Of a stretch of DNA of 64,000 nt, positions 13,401 to 23,350 are shown one piece after another. How positions within the stretch are numbered: position 1 is the first letter of the stretch; each line of letters begins with the position of its first letter. Below the pieces are notes generated by a model. It was not told the origin of the DNA and ran no database searches. It saw nothing but the letters and a program-made list of their open reading frames with translations. Position numbers and translations under genes: made by a program. This DNA is from Bolinopsis microptera (taxonomy: Eukaryota > Ctenophora > Tentaculata > Lobata > Bolinopsidae): contig NC_087072.1 of NCBI RefSeq assembly GCF_026151205.1, positions 19,436,103 through 19,500,102 on the forward strand, written 5' to 3'.

Positions 13401-16400
13401 ACAAGGGACGAGAGAAGAGTAGTATATTAGTGAGACTATTTTTCAACAGAAAAAATTATATCTTAAGCCAGGAGACTGAAACTAATAGAGAAATACAAAT
13501 CCGTTTCCAACCGTCCACAGTCCAGACCTTTCTCTGTCCTAGCAAATAGTTCAGCAAAAGAAATAAAGGGAGTAAAGGGAGTGATCAAACGTATCAAATT
13601 CATTTATCAAACACGGTATAATCTACAACGTTGATGATATAGGTACTATCATAGATCGACCTTACAAACAATCTGGTAGCTATTTTGAGAGAGTGACCCT
13701 CTCTTTAATAAAAGAATTTAATAGAAATGTTTGTCCCATCCCCTGAATATTACAAGTGGTTTACTGTGTGGGTGTTCATTTTGGTGGCATGAATGTTGGT
13801 GGTGTCCTAGCGTAATTTGTATTCAAGCTTGACTTACTTCTAAAAGAAATGCACCTGATATTTACTACTTATACCTCGCTTGAGAGGCTATAGAAGATCC
13901 AGAATGCTGAAAATCACCCTTTGTGAGTACTCTGATTATATTCTCTGAACTCTGATTCTGAACTTTGATTAGACTAATGTTTTGTCACTCTGATCATGGT
14001 AACGGTTGGTATACACACATGACGTATAAGTGTGTAACTTTGTGTTATAGTTTTATCAGTTATGTCCAAGTCCGTATTGGGCAAGGTAAAACGGTTCGTT
14101 GAGTAAGAGATCTCGATATAATGTTTCTTGAATATTTTCTGAGAAGTCATATCCTATATTATTATGTGTGGTGTCATGTGCAATTCATCGAATTTGAGAG
14201 ACAATGTGACCGAAATTAAATTGACTTCATTTGAAAACGCACCAAAAAGTACAGAGGGGGGTGATATGTTGAAAGTAGCGACACAAATACACGCAATTGG
14301 AATGAACTGACTGATACAGATGCAGGAATGTACATATGTTTAATGATAAAATGAGGAAACGGAATTAAGTGGGCGTTTCCAGTGTTATTAACTACAAATT
14401 TAACTTCTCAAATGCTGTTTTTGTACCATAAAGCTGAGATATTTTTTTTATCTAGACACTTATTTTACTTCGGTGTATTCCAACAGCCACAATGTTACAC
14501 AAGTGCAACCAGCCAATTACAGGAAGCCGAAGGATCTTTTTGGCCAGTGACGGTTAAGGTAGTGTGTACCATACTTTCTTCGTCCGAGACTTTGCTGCAA
14601 TGTGCAGCTCCTCATTTAACCCTCACACCCGATTTCTCGAGTATTCGGCTGAGTAGACCGGGGGGCTGCATAGACCACTCATGATCCTTAGCTGAACGTC
14701 GACGACGCTCACCCCACGACCAGGCAGTCAGTGGGTTTCGAACTCGCAACCTAACGATTGTAAGACAGGCGTTCTAACCAACTGCGCTACCTGGCCGTTA
14801 AAAATATAGTTTTATCCGTTATGTGAATGTCCAAGTACGTACCGTATTCGGTATTGGGTAAGGTAAAACGGTTAGTTGAGTAGGAGATCTCAATATCATG
14901 TGCAATTCATGGTATTTGAGAGACAATGTGACCGAAATTTAACTGACTTCAGTTGAGAACGCACCAAAACGTACAGAGGGAGTTGGGGGACATAAGTCAG
15001 TTTACTCACGTTGGGTCGTATATCCACGTTCGGGAGCTTTTCTTAAAACCCCCATCCTATAATTTCCCGCACTGTAAAGCATCATTTTTCTCATAACATC
15101 ACATATCCGGGCAGGCCACTGTTTAGCAATAACGTGCTATATATGGACAAGTTCATTAATTGAATTTGTCATGAGTTACGAGAGTTACAAAATAATAGAT
15201 TAAAATTTTTAATTAAGGTCTACATAGTTGTTAGAAAATTACTTGATATATTGAGTATTTGAACCCAAGGTGGAGTAGGTTGTTGCTGGTTGCGCGCGGT
15301 TGTTCGCCGAATGATCGTGAAGGTACGTTGATCTGTCATCTGTTGCTGTAGAAGTTGGAGGATGTGGAGGAATCGTAATCGAATGATCATTCATATAGCT
15401 GTGCCCATTATTTAAATACCATTTGATCAGGTCCGGTCGTAATAAATTAGCCCAACATGCACGGCAGAGCATATTGTCATAGCGACCCTAGCAAGTGTAA
15501 TAGTGTATAGAAACCAAATTGGGAGTTGGGAGTTATAGTTAGCCTAGTAAGTATAAAACAATTGGGCATTTAAGTTATTATACAATACTTCACATTGTGC
15601 TATTATGTTTCAGAGTTTAACGTGGATTACTATTTTAAGTGACGCTTTAGAGTCACAACTTTGAAGACAACTTCCATTTTACTAAATAAAATATGCACTT
15701 TATTAAGTAGCTTAAATAATTTCAAGGTTCTAAAGGTGTCAAATAAATATTTCACAAGTTACAACCGAAAAAACACACACTGGTATAGAAGTATTGATAA
15801 TTAGTTTTCCGAATAATCATATTTGAAGCGAGAATGATAGTGCTAAAGTCATAATTGTAATTAGTTGTTCGGATCGACAGTTACCGTCCAACAGGTTAAA
15901 AAACAAAATCTGTTAAACAAGGTTCAAATATTCACATTCCAAACTTACTACATTCAAGCTTTTATATAACACGGAAATACGTAAATGATATTCAAAATCA
16001 GCATACAAATAAACAAAAAGTTAAGTCAAAATAACAAACAAAGTAATGAAGCTGCTAAAATTCCCTGAAATACCAGATTTAATCATTAAATTCAGGCGGA
16101 AAAAGTGAAATACTGTTTAAAAATTAAAGTTAAAATCAGTTTCCAAAATTACTGTACGCTATTTCACGAATATTATTCACTACCGAGAACATCTAATGCT
16201 CTTTTTGCAATACGAATATTTACAACAAGACTCCTTATCAGCACCGTTACTCCTCTCGCATTGTTTCCGTATACTCTTCCTGAAGGCGGAGCAATCTGAA
16301 GTTATTTAGGATCTGTTACGTTAATGGTGATGTAAGATATTCTAAGTGCCTATTGTATGATTTTTTGGCTTTATGTGGTTCTTTGCACGAAACGTAAAGG

Positions 16401-19400
16401 TCACTTAAGATTCTATCTTTGGTAATTAACCTATGATTTATTTACTTACTATGACTACAACTGCAGTTCCACTTGTAGTCGTAGGAAGACTGCAGGCATC
16501 TCCTGGTACGTTCATCAAATGATGTTGGAGAAAAGATATTTGCAAAATCATCATTTGAACATTGGCTTGTGGTAGCCTTTGTCGCTGGTAAAATTAAATC
16601 CTCCGGCGCGGACGGAGACATGGTATCCTGATGCTCGTTCACCTCAGGCCCAATAGTTGCGTCAACAGTTGCAACATCTGCTTCTTCTCGGCCTCCTGAA
16701 AAAGGAGACATGAATAGTATTGGAAAATATAAAAACTGGTACTATTCGAACAAGTTATTTCGCTATATCAGCCACCTTCTGGTCAATATTGAATGGTGTT
16801 TTGTTTTACTTTTAGTCAGTAACAAAGTTATTACCTTCTTTTTTAACGGATAAGAAGTAATATAGGATACCCGCAGTCACAATGGAGATTATCAGCAAGG
16901 AAAACACACAAATCCACACATAGTGCTTTTTATTGGATCTCTCCTCTGCGCTTATCATTGACTCGGATTCCATCCTGTCTTCTGCCATAGCTGTTTCTAA
17001 TTATCTGAGTAAATTACAATTTCATTTCAAGCAGAATTGGGCTGGGCAGGGACTGGTATTATTAGGAATCGTTTACATAGTTGGTTAGCAGCTTAATGTG
17101 AATCCTGGAGGGGTTCTGAATTGCTGAAGGTTCCCGAAGGGGGGGGGGGGGGATGTTGGGACGGAGGTTTTAGCCATATTATATGTGAGGATTATTCTAC
17201 CCGCTTGAAGGTTAAAATTGAGCTAAATATGAATTATCACACTATGTCTTGAAAACGGTTAAAGATGGTTTCGATAGTTTTGGCCTGGACAAAAATGAGC
17301 AGTAATAGAACAACAAAACTCGAAATTAAAAATAAACATTTTTAGCTCAAATTAAGAAACGGACAAATTACTCAATTAAATGGGTAACAAATAAAACAAG
17401 TTTTGTCACAGCGCTCTTGTTGCAATACCGTGGGAACTGTGGCGGCTGAATTTCAGTCGTTCAACTCAGTCCTGCAAGAGTAAAGATTGAGATACTGATT
17501 ACTGAAGATTTTTTACCTGCAATTTTATAATTATTTATCACCGTGCTTTTTAATACCAAAAACTATAGATATTAAAGAACTATATCATGACTAAACTGAC
17601 CCATTAATAATTTTGGTGACTTCAGTTAATTCGGCTTAGGTATTCCAGCAATGTTTATTAATTACACAAGTTAGACGATGAATAAGCTGGAATGTTTTTG
17701 AAAATGAATATATTATAATCAAAATTACGCTTCTATTGTGCATAATAACTAAGATACCATAGCAGAATCACTAAGATACCATCCATGGTGAGAAAATAAA
17801 ATGGTGGGAAAATTGTGACGTTGATAAAGTAGGTTGAATGATTGATAGAGAAGTGGTTAGCAGATAGAAATCTAACGTGTATACACCACTGTAAATAAGT
17901 ACCTTTTCAGGCCCCCTCCTTACGTTAAAAGTTCAAAGCCTGGTTACATTTTGAAAAACTTTCAAGTAAAGAGATTAACCAGAAGGAAATTTAATTGTTT
18001 GGAAGTCCTAGAGAGCAATAAAATTTATCATTTTGCTCCACATTTTCAACCTGTGGCCACCATTCCAGTGATCTCTCTCCAGAACCTGCTCTCTCATTTA
18101 TTTATTTTCAAAGCGTTTCTAAACTGCATAAAATTTGCAGGGGCCCTGATCATCTTGTCACAGCAAGCACATGGAGAAACCCCCAGAAAATTAATAATAA
18201 CTTAAACTGATGTTGCAAAAACCTTTTAAAATAAAAAATTCAACGATAGCCCTAGCCGCAAAGGTAAAAATCTCTCGCAAAAATAGCCAGGTTAAAAAAA
18301 TTTTAGCTTACGTTAAGGTGCCACTTTTTGAACTTATTTTCACCTATGCGTGTATACAGCTACAGTTTATTTGAGAGGCTACAGATACTAGGGATTGGGA
18401 TCATGTATATGTCTATATGTCTCCAGCAAAAGTTAATGTTCATTTAAAAAAAAAGAAGATTCAACTCACACATAAAAAATGTTACTCTAAAAAGTGACAA
18501 ATATATACACCGCTCAGTCAATTAAAGAATAAATAGATATAATGAAGGTATTGTTTTAAATTTGAAGTATTAGGTTAGTATGATAGGTATTTGACACTGC
18601 ATTCTATAATATTATTTCAGAAATATCACATAGCTATAGCCTAATAGCTAATACTGTAGCAATAAAATATCTTGTAGTTCCAGGAGGTCAAGAAACCGGA
18701 TCCAGGAAATAATTTTGGGGGAGCTTTTGAAGAAGAGGACGTTCGTGATTCCGATTCTCTCAAATGTGACAGTTTTTAATCTATTATTCTACGTCTTGGT
18801 TCTTATATCTCAATCTTTCAAATTCGTACCAAGCAATATTTGTTGAAACTCAACCCATGCCCATTTATTCCCCAATTTTTGGTCAAATAGGCATGGGCAT
18901 GGGCTTAAAGATAGCTAAAACTTAAGTCATGATAAAAATAAATATCACCATTGTGTTGGCCGTCCTCAAATTAGTAATTAAAGCTATATTTTAGCTAAAT
19001 TAGGTGTAAACAGTAATATAAGCCTTTCTATAATAATGGCAATAAATATCAACTAAATATCGAGACCGGTACTGGGATACATTGAATATGGAGGATCGAT
19101 CTAGCGACCTCTTAAGTCGATCTGGGAAAGCCATAGAAAATGTGGATGATTTCATCTACTTAGGCTCCTGGATTGAGAGCACAGATAGGGAGATAAGGGT
19201 TAGAAAGGGAAAAGCGTGGGGTGCCCTACATAGACTGAAGGATATCTGGAAATCCAAACTCTCAGAGAGCCTTAAGATTAGATTGTTCGTAGCGGCTTGT
19301 GAGTCAGTACTGCTCTACGGATCAGAAACCTGGACACTGACAAAGGCTTCAAGAGAAAAGTTTGGACGGGACATACACAAAGATGCTGCGTATGGCGCTG

Positions 19401-22400
19401 GGTATCTCATGGAAGGACAAGGTCAGCAATATAACTTTGTATGGTAGCCTACCAAGGCTGTCAAACAAGTTACGAAGCAGGAGATTAAAATTGACGGGAC
19501 ACTGCATCAGACATCCTGAGCTACTTGCTACAGAGATTTATGGACGGTTTTTTACTTGAACGATGCCCAATACAAAGCAACTTATAATGAGGATTTATAA
19601 TGAGGTGACTGGAAACAGTGTGTTATTGTCGGATTTTTTCATGGACATTACGTAATAATAATTGCCTATTTAAGTATTATCGGCTATAGAATATAGATGA
19701 AAACAAAAGTATTGCCTGAGAGAATTGTTTGCTAATAAACATGGTGTAATGCAGGGATATATGAAGGGGGGGGGAGGGGGTTATCTGGCGTAGATCAGAC
19801 TTAGTTCCGACATAGTAGTAGTAGTAGTATGGCCGAGACTGGTACTGGGATAAAACGTGACGAAAACACAAAGGTACTTGCTACAATGTTATAAACTCGT
19901 CAGACTTACATTGTCCCCGCCCTTAGTGTCTTGCCACCAAGATACTTTAACCAAATTGTACTTAGGATAATGAAATGGAAATCAGTTTTGGTATAAGTGC
20001 TCCTAACAATACAATGGCCACAGACTACAGACTACAGAGATTTATGGACGGTTTTTTGCTTGAACGACGCCCAATACAAAACAACTTATAATGAGGATTT
20101 ATAATGAGGTGGCTATAGAAACAGTGTGTTATTGTCGTATTTTGTCATCTAGACAGTACGTAATAATAATTGCCTATTTAAGTACCGTAGATTGGGGTAA
20201 AATCGCCGTGTCGGGGAACTTCGCCACTATTTTTCAAATAATCATTTTACTGTTTTGAATTGTTAGGAGATCGAGTTTTTGTGCAGTATTGTGTTAAACA
20301 AATGGTTATGAAGGTATTCCTATTCAAAAATAAACTTTCACTATGTTAAGTAACCTCAGGCAACATGACATAATGCAACTAAGTGGCTAAAACTTTCGGC
20401 TTGCATATTTCCCATATTTTCCAATTATATCCTTAATAAATTCTGTGTGGCATCATTAGCATATATGTCTTGTTCATTGTATCGACGGACAGTCTAGACC
20501 GCAATGAAAATGCTTGTACGTCGTGCAATACCTCGTATGATGGCTATCATACCGGACCCGATTGGTCCTGTTGTCTTGTGAGTGCAAATTTGCGGGATTT
20601 GCGAATATGGCGAAGTTACCCTTAAAACGTTGTTCGTATTGGCGAAGTTCGACTACATTTCTACTTCATCCCGGCGATGTTACCCGCAGCATGGCGATGT
20701 TACCCCAGCGACTAAATTGCCCATTGTAACACGCAGGCTAGAGCTAGATAAATAAAATTGGCAGGTGTATCAAGGATATATAATTGAGTTTCGAGTGGTA
20801 TCATGGTGCTTAGCACCGAATATGGTATAGTTTCAGAATGGCGAAGTTACCCCATATCGCAGGGTAACTTCGCCCTGATTTCAGTGGCACCAATCTAGCT
20901 GACTATTTATGCGTGGCTGATGTGGTTCATACGAAAACATTTGTTTTACCAATCCTGTTCATATGAGCTATAAACTTTTTCAAGTACTCGTGTCGTATTT
21001 TCTAAATAACATGAAATAGCTGTAAAACATGGCGAAGTTCCCCCATTCTACAATCTACGGTATTATCGGCTATAGATGAAAACAAAAGTATTGCCTGAGA
21101 GAATTGTTTGCTAATAAGAATGGTGTAATGCAGTATCAGACTTGTACACTATTACTATTTTAACAAAAGCGCTTCTACTCACATTATGATTGGTGCTATT
21201 CAGAACTCTCCTTACCGATATTCATAACTGTTAAATTGTAAGTTATTTAGATTTTAACTAATATTATTTTATCATAACCCCCTAATTACAATTTTAGCAC
21301 GACAGAGACCCTCCACCTGGGCACGTACGCTACCAACCTGTTCTGCTCCAACTACACCACCCTCTCACCCCTCTCACCAGAACAAGGACCCTACCTGTTA
21401 GCCCACGTGGGTAGATTAGTGGAGTCGGGGCTGCCACGTGACCAGATCCAAGTGGACTTGTTGGTTCTCTTCAGACACGTCATACAGACCGAGCTGAAGC
21501 GTGGTGACGAGGCAGATACCAACATTCTAAGGAAGGTGTGATCTTGTGGTGTTTAGCATGGTTGTATTTCAGTTCATTTAAGGATATTTAACTCTTTTGT
21601 ATTTCAATTTGCTGTTTGATTTAAGTATTGTTCGGAAATTAGAATACGTGGATTTCCAGTGAATAATACGTTTACATATTATTCTTACGTTCCTTGGAAA
21701 TTCTACTTATCCAAAAATATTGCATTTTGCAGGTAGCCCTGTTAGCAGTGGAGCAGTTTCCTCAGATACAAATGTTCTGGGACCTTTTAAAGAAACATGT
21801 GACAATGACTAGTAAAATATGGGAAAGGTATTATAAGATGGCAATATTCACAATTCTGAACTTTATTCAAGTTTTCGTAAATGTATTGTAATGGAAGCTT
21901 AGAGAAGGAATCGTTTTGATGAAGTATTAGGTAGATATAGATGCTTTTTTTCTTCAAGTTTGTGATTATTTGTTAAACTGATTATGATCGTAGCTACCCT
22001 CCTCACCCCTCCATCATATCCAGATTATTAAAGAGCAACCAAGAAACAATGTGGTACTGCAGAGTTACACACGAGTGTGACAAGCAGGAAACTCACCCGG
22101 ATATCAACCTGACTAACCGGATAATATCCCTGGCGGTCACCTCTGTTGATACCTTCCCTCGCTCGCTACTATTGTGGGAGCTTTATACTCATATCTCGCA
22201 GGTCAGTAAACTGGAAACTAATGAAATCGTGAATTGTATTTGAAGTCATTTTCAAGATAATAATATGTCATGTGAAGAAAGACTATTGAAACTGCAAACA
22301 ATAACTAGCGCAACTTAGATTAAATTAAATATTTTTCAGAAGTACGATACAAAGTCCCTGAAAAGTGTTCTCATTCGATCCATCAAGGAAAATCCTTCTA

Positions 22401-22812
22401 TGAAGCAATTTTACCTACAAGCTATCCACTGTTGTCCCGTAAATTAAATTTCTTCATCGCTATTTAGTTTATTTTTTAAAGTAGTGATCTAATTTTGATC
22501 TCTTTGTTCGATATCTAGCTATACTATCAAGATAATTTTGTATTAAGTGTGCCGCTTGCCGCTTAAAACCCCTCTCTTGCTGCTTAAAACTCCTCTCTTG
22601 ACGCTTAAAACCCCTCTCTTGCCGCTTAAAACCCCTCTCTTGCCGCTTAAAACCCCTCTCTTGCCGCTTAAAACCCCTCTCGGTTATTCAACCTTTTAAC
22701 TAACCCTGGAAATTAATTCCAGGAGGAGGCAGAAACAGTGTACGAGCTGATAGAAGAGAAACAGATCAGGCTGAGAACTCTTATAGAGGAAATTCAGATG
22801 TTCTGCCAATGA
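2671..22812 (+). CDS. NRDE2: NRDE2-like protein, 3' exons
   Basis: Proposed coding exons: 2671-2854 (less sure), 3360-3629, 21298-21535, 21733-21827, 22024-22201, 22340-22438, 22723-22812 (stop TGA). Intron phases match at every junction, although the acceptor before 3360 is weak and 3353 is an alternative. The C-terminus reads as NRDE2: helical HAT/TPR-like segments such as ENPSMKQFYLQAIHCCP, then a last helix pair ending in EEKQIRLRTLIEEIQMFCQ. In known animals NRDE2 is a nuclear protein tied to nuclear RNAi in worms and to MTR4/exosome control and splicing in vertebrates. The N-terminal half must lie upstream of the window. The intron 3630-21297 is about 17.7 kb and carries two minus-strand genes and large repeats. 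The other introns are 100-300 nt. AATAAA at 23126-23131 is the likely poly(A) signal. Confidence 0.72.
3360..3629 (+). CDS. NRDE2 internal exon before the giant intron
   Basis: Encodes FVKGLLKEPGHRNN followed by YWSLFTHF, which reads like an NRDE2 HAT-repeat segment. The donor is CAG|GTAACG at 3630 (phase 2), joining in frame to the exon at 21298. A run of GATAGTGTT imperfect repeats (3571-3590) encodes VDSVDSVD, probably a small in-frame expansion. Confidence 0.62.
3753..3762. repeat. left 10-bp target-site duplication
   Basis: AATCAAGTGT directly abuts the left terminal inverted repeat of the satellite-bearing element and recurs exactly at 10569-10578, just outside the right end. Confidence 0.85.
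4139..4607. repeat. two tandem copies of a GC-rich dispersed repeat
   Basis: Units 4139-4325 and 4326-4607 both begin CAGGGACGTAGCCAGG and both end in AATCAAGTACTCACGTA. Inside are short GC-rich blocks (GCGAGCGAAGCGAGC; repeated GGGGGCGCAGCCCC inverted motifs). The second copy is longer by extra GGGGCGCAGCCCC blocks. The look is that of a miniature inverted-repeat element; no coding content is convincing. Confidence 0.65.
4853..10330. repeat. satellite array with two monomer types and higher-order structure
   Basis: About 5.5 kb built from units marked by CAGACCCATTTCAGAGTAGC and AGTAGACACACACTTAATAA. Two unit lengths alternate: about 123-124 bp (with CAATATCAACAGGCCCAC) and about 145 bp (with AAAAATAGGCCCAC and CACTTTGTAACC). 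GACCCAC recurs many times per unit. Blocks of mixed units repeat as larger blocks, so this is a higher-order array. No open frame crosses it. Confidence 0.9.
10420..10466. repeat. poly-C tract
   Basis: An almost unbroken run of more than 40 C residues just inside the right end of the transposon, followed by an A/T-rich stretch. The exact length is likely unreliable in assembly and variable between individuals. Confidence 0.9.
10579..11334. other. AT-rich intronic sequence
   Basis: Between the right target duplication and the minus-strand membrane-protein gene. No ORF, array or RNA gene is seen. It lies in the large NRDE2 intron and probably includes the 3' UTR of the minus-strand gene. Confidence 0.5.
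11335..12997 (-). CDS. type II membrane protein with ten-cysteine ectodomain, copy 1
   Basis: Three coding exons on the minus strand: 12997-12847 (ATG), 11964-11779, 11462-11335 (stop TAG), all joined in phase 1, giving 154 residues. Exon 1 encodes a short charged cytosolic segment (SLISEGGRLIRKHY) and one membrane helix at about residues 24-44; basic residues on its N-terminal side predict type II topology. Exon 2 is a Pro/Thr-rich stalk plus four cysteines (C-x19-C-x9-C-x-C). Exon 3 adds C-x10-C-x10-CC-x4-C-x10-C and ends IKCK. The same exon plan and spacing recur in the gene at 16180-16988, so the two are tandem paralogues. I do not recognise the family. The ten cysteines suggest a disulphide-knotted extracellular domain, perhaps shed as a ligand, but that is inference. 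Intron 1 is swollen by a 33-bp minisatellite and intron 2 by a 9-bp repeat. Confidence 0.72.
11690..11770. repeat. 9-bp tandem repeat
   Basis: About nine near-perfect copies of GGTAACTAT in intron 2 of the first ten-cysteine gene. Nine being a multiple of three keeps a false frame open on the minus strand past the true donor at 11778. Confidence 0.9.
12000..12700. repeat. 33-bp minisatellite
   Basis: About 21 copies of a 33-bp unit containing CTACTGGTACTATT and GAACATTACA, with variation mostly at TACATAAT/TACAAAAT and TTAGAA/TTAAAA. It lies wholly in intron 1 of the first ten-cysteine gene (11965-12846). Because 33 is a multiple of three, long repetitive frames stay open on both strands; they are not genes. 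Confidence 0.92.
13254..13300. repeat. AT-rich palindromic cluster
   Basis: Overlapping GTATAGATA, ACAGTATACT and AGTATACTAGTATAG words form nested short palindromes about 260 bp upstream of the first ten-cysteine gene's start codon. This may be simple-sequence drift; any promoter role is speculative. Confidence 0.4.
14044..14266. repeat. direct repeat, copy A
   Basis: Shares ordered blocks with 14806-14983: TATAGTTTTATC, GGTAAAACGGTT, CATGTGCAATTCAT, GAGAGACAATGTGACCGAAA and CGCACCAAAA. Copy A carries extra sequence between the blocks. It lies upstream of the first ten-cysteine gene. Confidence 0.75.
14540..14796 (-). repeat. tRNA-derived SINE-like repeat
   Basis: Read on the minus strand, 14796-14718 has a tRNA shape: GGCCAGG acceptor strand, TAGCGCAGTTGG (A box), CTTACAA anticodon loop, GAGTTCGAAACC (B box) and CCTGGTC pairing back to the start. 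The T and anticodon stems have several mismatches, so this is not a working tRNA. About 180 bp of unrelated body follows, as in tRNA-headed SINEs. Its outer end at 14540 is a guess. Confidence 0.55.
14806..14983. repeat. direct repeat, copy B
   Basis: Second copy of the 14044-14266 segment, same orientation and more compact. The two copies bracket the SINE-like repeat, which suggests a local duplication. Confidence 0.75.
15239..15507 (-). CDS. candidate terminal exon of an unknown gene
   Basis: The minus-strand frame is open from a CTTGCTAG acceptor (exon start about 15507) to TAA at 15239. It begins GRYDNMLCRACWANLLRP and ends in a Ser/Thr/His-rich tail finishing NTQYIK. The first residues resemble the end of helix 7 and helix 8 of a class-A GPCR (RYxxxxRACW), with a cytosolic tail after it. 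No transmembrane exons are found upstream, so this may be an orphan or chance ORF. Confidence 0.28.
16180..16988 (-). CDS. type II membrane protein with ten-cysteine ectodomain, copy 2
   Basis: Coding exons 16988-16835 (ATG), 16695-16450 and 16295-16180 (stop TAG), phase 1 at both introns, 171 residues. Exon 1 carries SMISAEERSNKKHYVWIC and a membrane helix at about residues 24-45, matching copy 1 in position and character. Exon 2 has a longer acidic Pro/Thr stalk (about 60 residues) and then C-x20-C-x10-C-x-C. Exon 3 gives C-x10-C-x10-CC-x4-C-x5-C and stops after CSR. Shared short blocks with copy 1 include YKW, ESCC and YCKK. Exon 3 is only 116 nt and is easily missed by ORF calling. The introns are 139-154 nt, free of the arrays seen in copy 1. 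The function is unknown. Exons, phases and cysteine spacing are seen in the sequence; the extracellular orientation is inferred from charge distribution. Confidence 0.75.
16989..19080. other. intronic/intergenic stretch
   Basis: Upstream of the second ten-cysteine gene and inside the large NRDE2 intron. It has a poly-G run near 17140-17152, a GCCCATGCCC...GGGCATGGGC inverted repeat near 18855-18904, and no ORF that looks coding. Promoter elements for copy 2 should lie at its left end; I see no clear TATA box. Confidence 0.4.
19088..19560 (+). pseudogene. non-LTR retrotransposon reverse-transcriptase fragment, frameshifted
   Basis: The frame from 19088 encodes VDDFIYLGSWIESTDREI, then SVLLYGSETWTLT, a typical C-terminal stretch of LINE reverse transcriptases. 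A one-base shift near 19362 moves the match to another frame, which continues as YTKMLRMALGISWKDKV and ends RLKLTGHCIRHPELLATEI. Endonuclease and catalytic RT motifs are missing, so this is a 5'-truncated dead copy. The following 3' flank is duplicated at 20036. Confidence 0.75.
19537..19760 (+). repeat. repeat copy 1, probable LINE 3' tail
   Basis: From ACAGAGATTTATGGACGG to GGTGTAATGCAG, near-identical to 20036-20184 plus 21061-21132. This copy lacks the 876-bp insertion and so shows the empty site. Confidence 0.8.
20036..21132 (+). repeat. repeat copy 2, interrupted by a transposon
   Basis: The same sequence as 19537-19760 but split at TTTAAGTA/TTATCGG by the element at 20185-21060. Confidence 0.8.
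20185..21060. mobile_element. TA-flanked inverted-repeat transposon, non-autonomous
   Basis: Begins CCGTAGATTG and ends CAATCTACGG, flanked by TA on both sides (20183-20184, 21061-21062). The related copy at 19537-19760 shows the uninterrupted site with one TA. The interior has many GGCGAAGTTACCCC / GGGTAACTTCGCC words in both orientations. There is no transposase ORF. A TA target fits the Tc1/mariner superfamily; the 876-bp length fits a non-autonomous member. Confidence 0.85.
22552..22682. repeat. 21-bp tandem repeat in the last NRDE2 intron
   Basis: Six to seven copies of a unit containing GCCGCTTAAAACCCCTCTC. It accounts for nearly half of the 284-nt intron 22439-22722. Confidence 0.9.
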
Positions 22813-23125
22813 AAACTTATCAGATCACGAGATCTTCACCTAAATGGATGTTATTCTAAATGACACTGTTCTTTATTAAGATATATATGACAGCAGATAA
22901 AACAAACAAGTAACTGAGAAGAAACACTGAACAATAACTAAATTTGTTTTTCCAGTTAGATTGGTTATGGTTTCTGGTAGTACGCGGAGAAAAATGAGAT
23001 ATGTTGAGTATTACAGGAGCCCTGATTGACCTTCCGTGGTATTGGTGGTATGTTATTTCAACATGATTGTTCAGAAGTTGTGACTGGGATTGCAAACAAA
23101 ATGCCAAAACTCGTAAATTTCACCA

Positions 23126-23131
23126 AATAAA
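23126..23131 (+). promoter_or_regulatory. candidate NRDE2 poly(A) signal
   Basis: AATAAA 314 nt after the NRDE2 stop. The 3' UTR would run toward the convergent neuropeptide gene, which ends at 23351 on the other strand. Confidence 0.45.
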
Positions 23132-23350
23132 ACGCAAAATTCCTGTTAGTGATATTTGAAAACCGAATAATGGGGATGATCATCAATCTGAGAAATTCTA
23201 TGCATACAATATTACTTTTTCAGCTGCAATATCGTTAATTGATAAAGATAATTGTCTGCTCCCATTTTCCAAGTTGAAAAACAATCTTATCAGAAAATGT
23301 CCCTTGTAATTTTGTTACCCATTGTCCAGTGTGTCCAAGCCTAATAAGAG

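Noticed and set aside
14718-14796. Functional tRNA with a UAC anticodon
   Set aside because: Boxes A and B and the acceptor pairing are present, but T and anticodon stems are mismatched and a SINE-like body follows.
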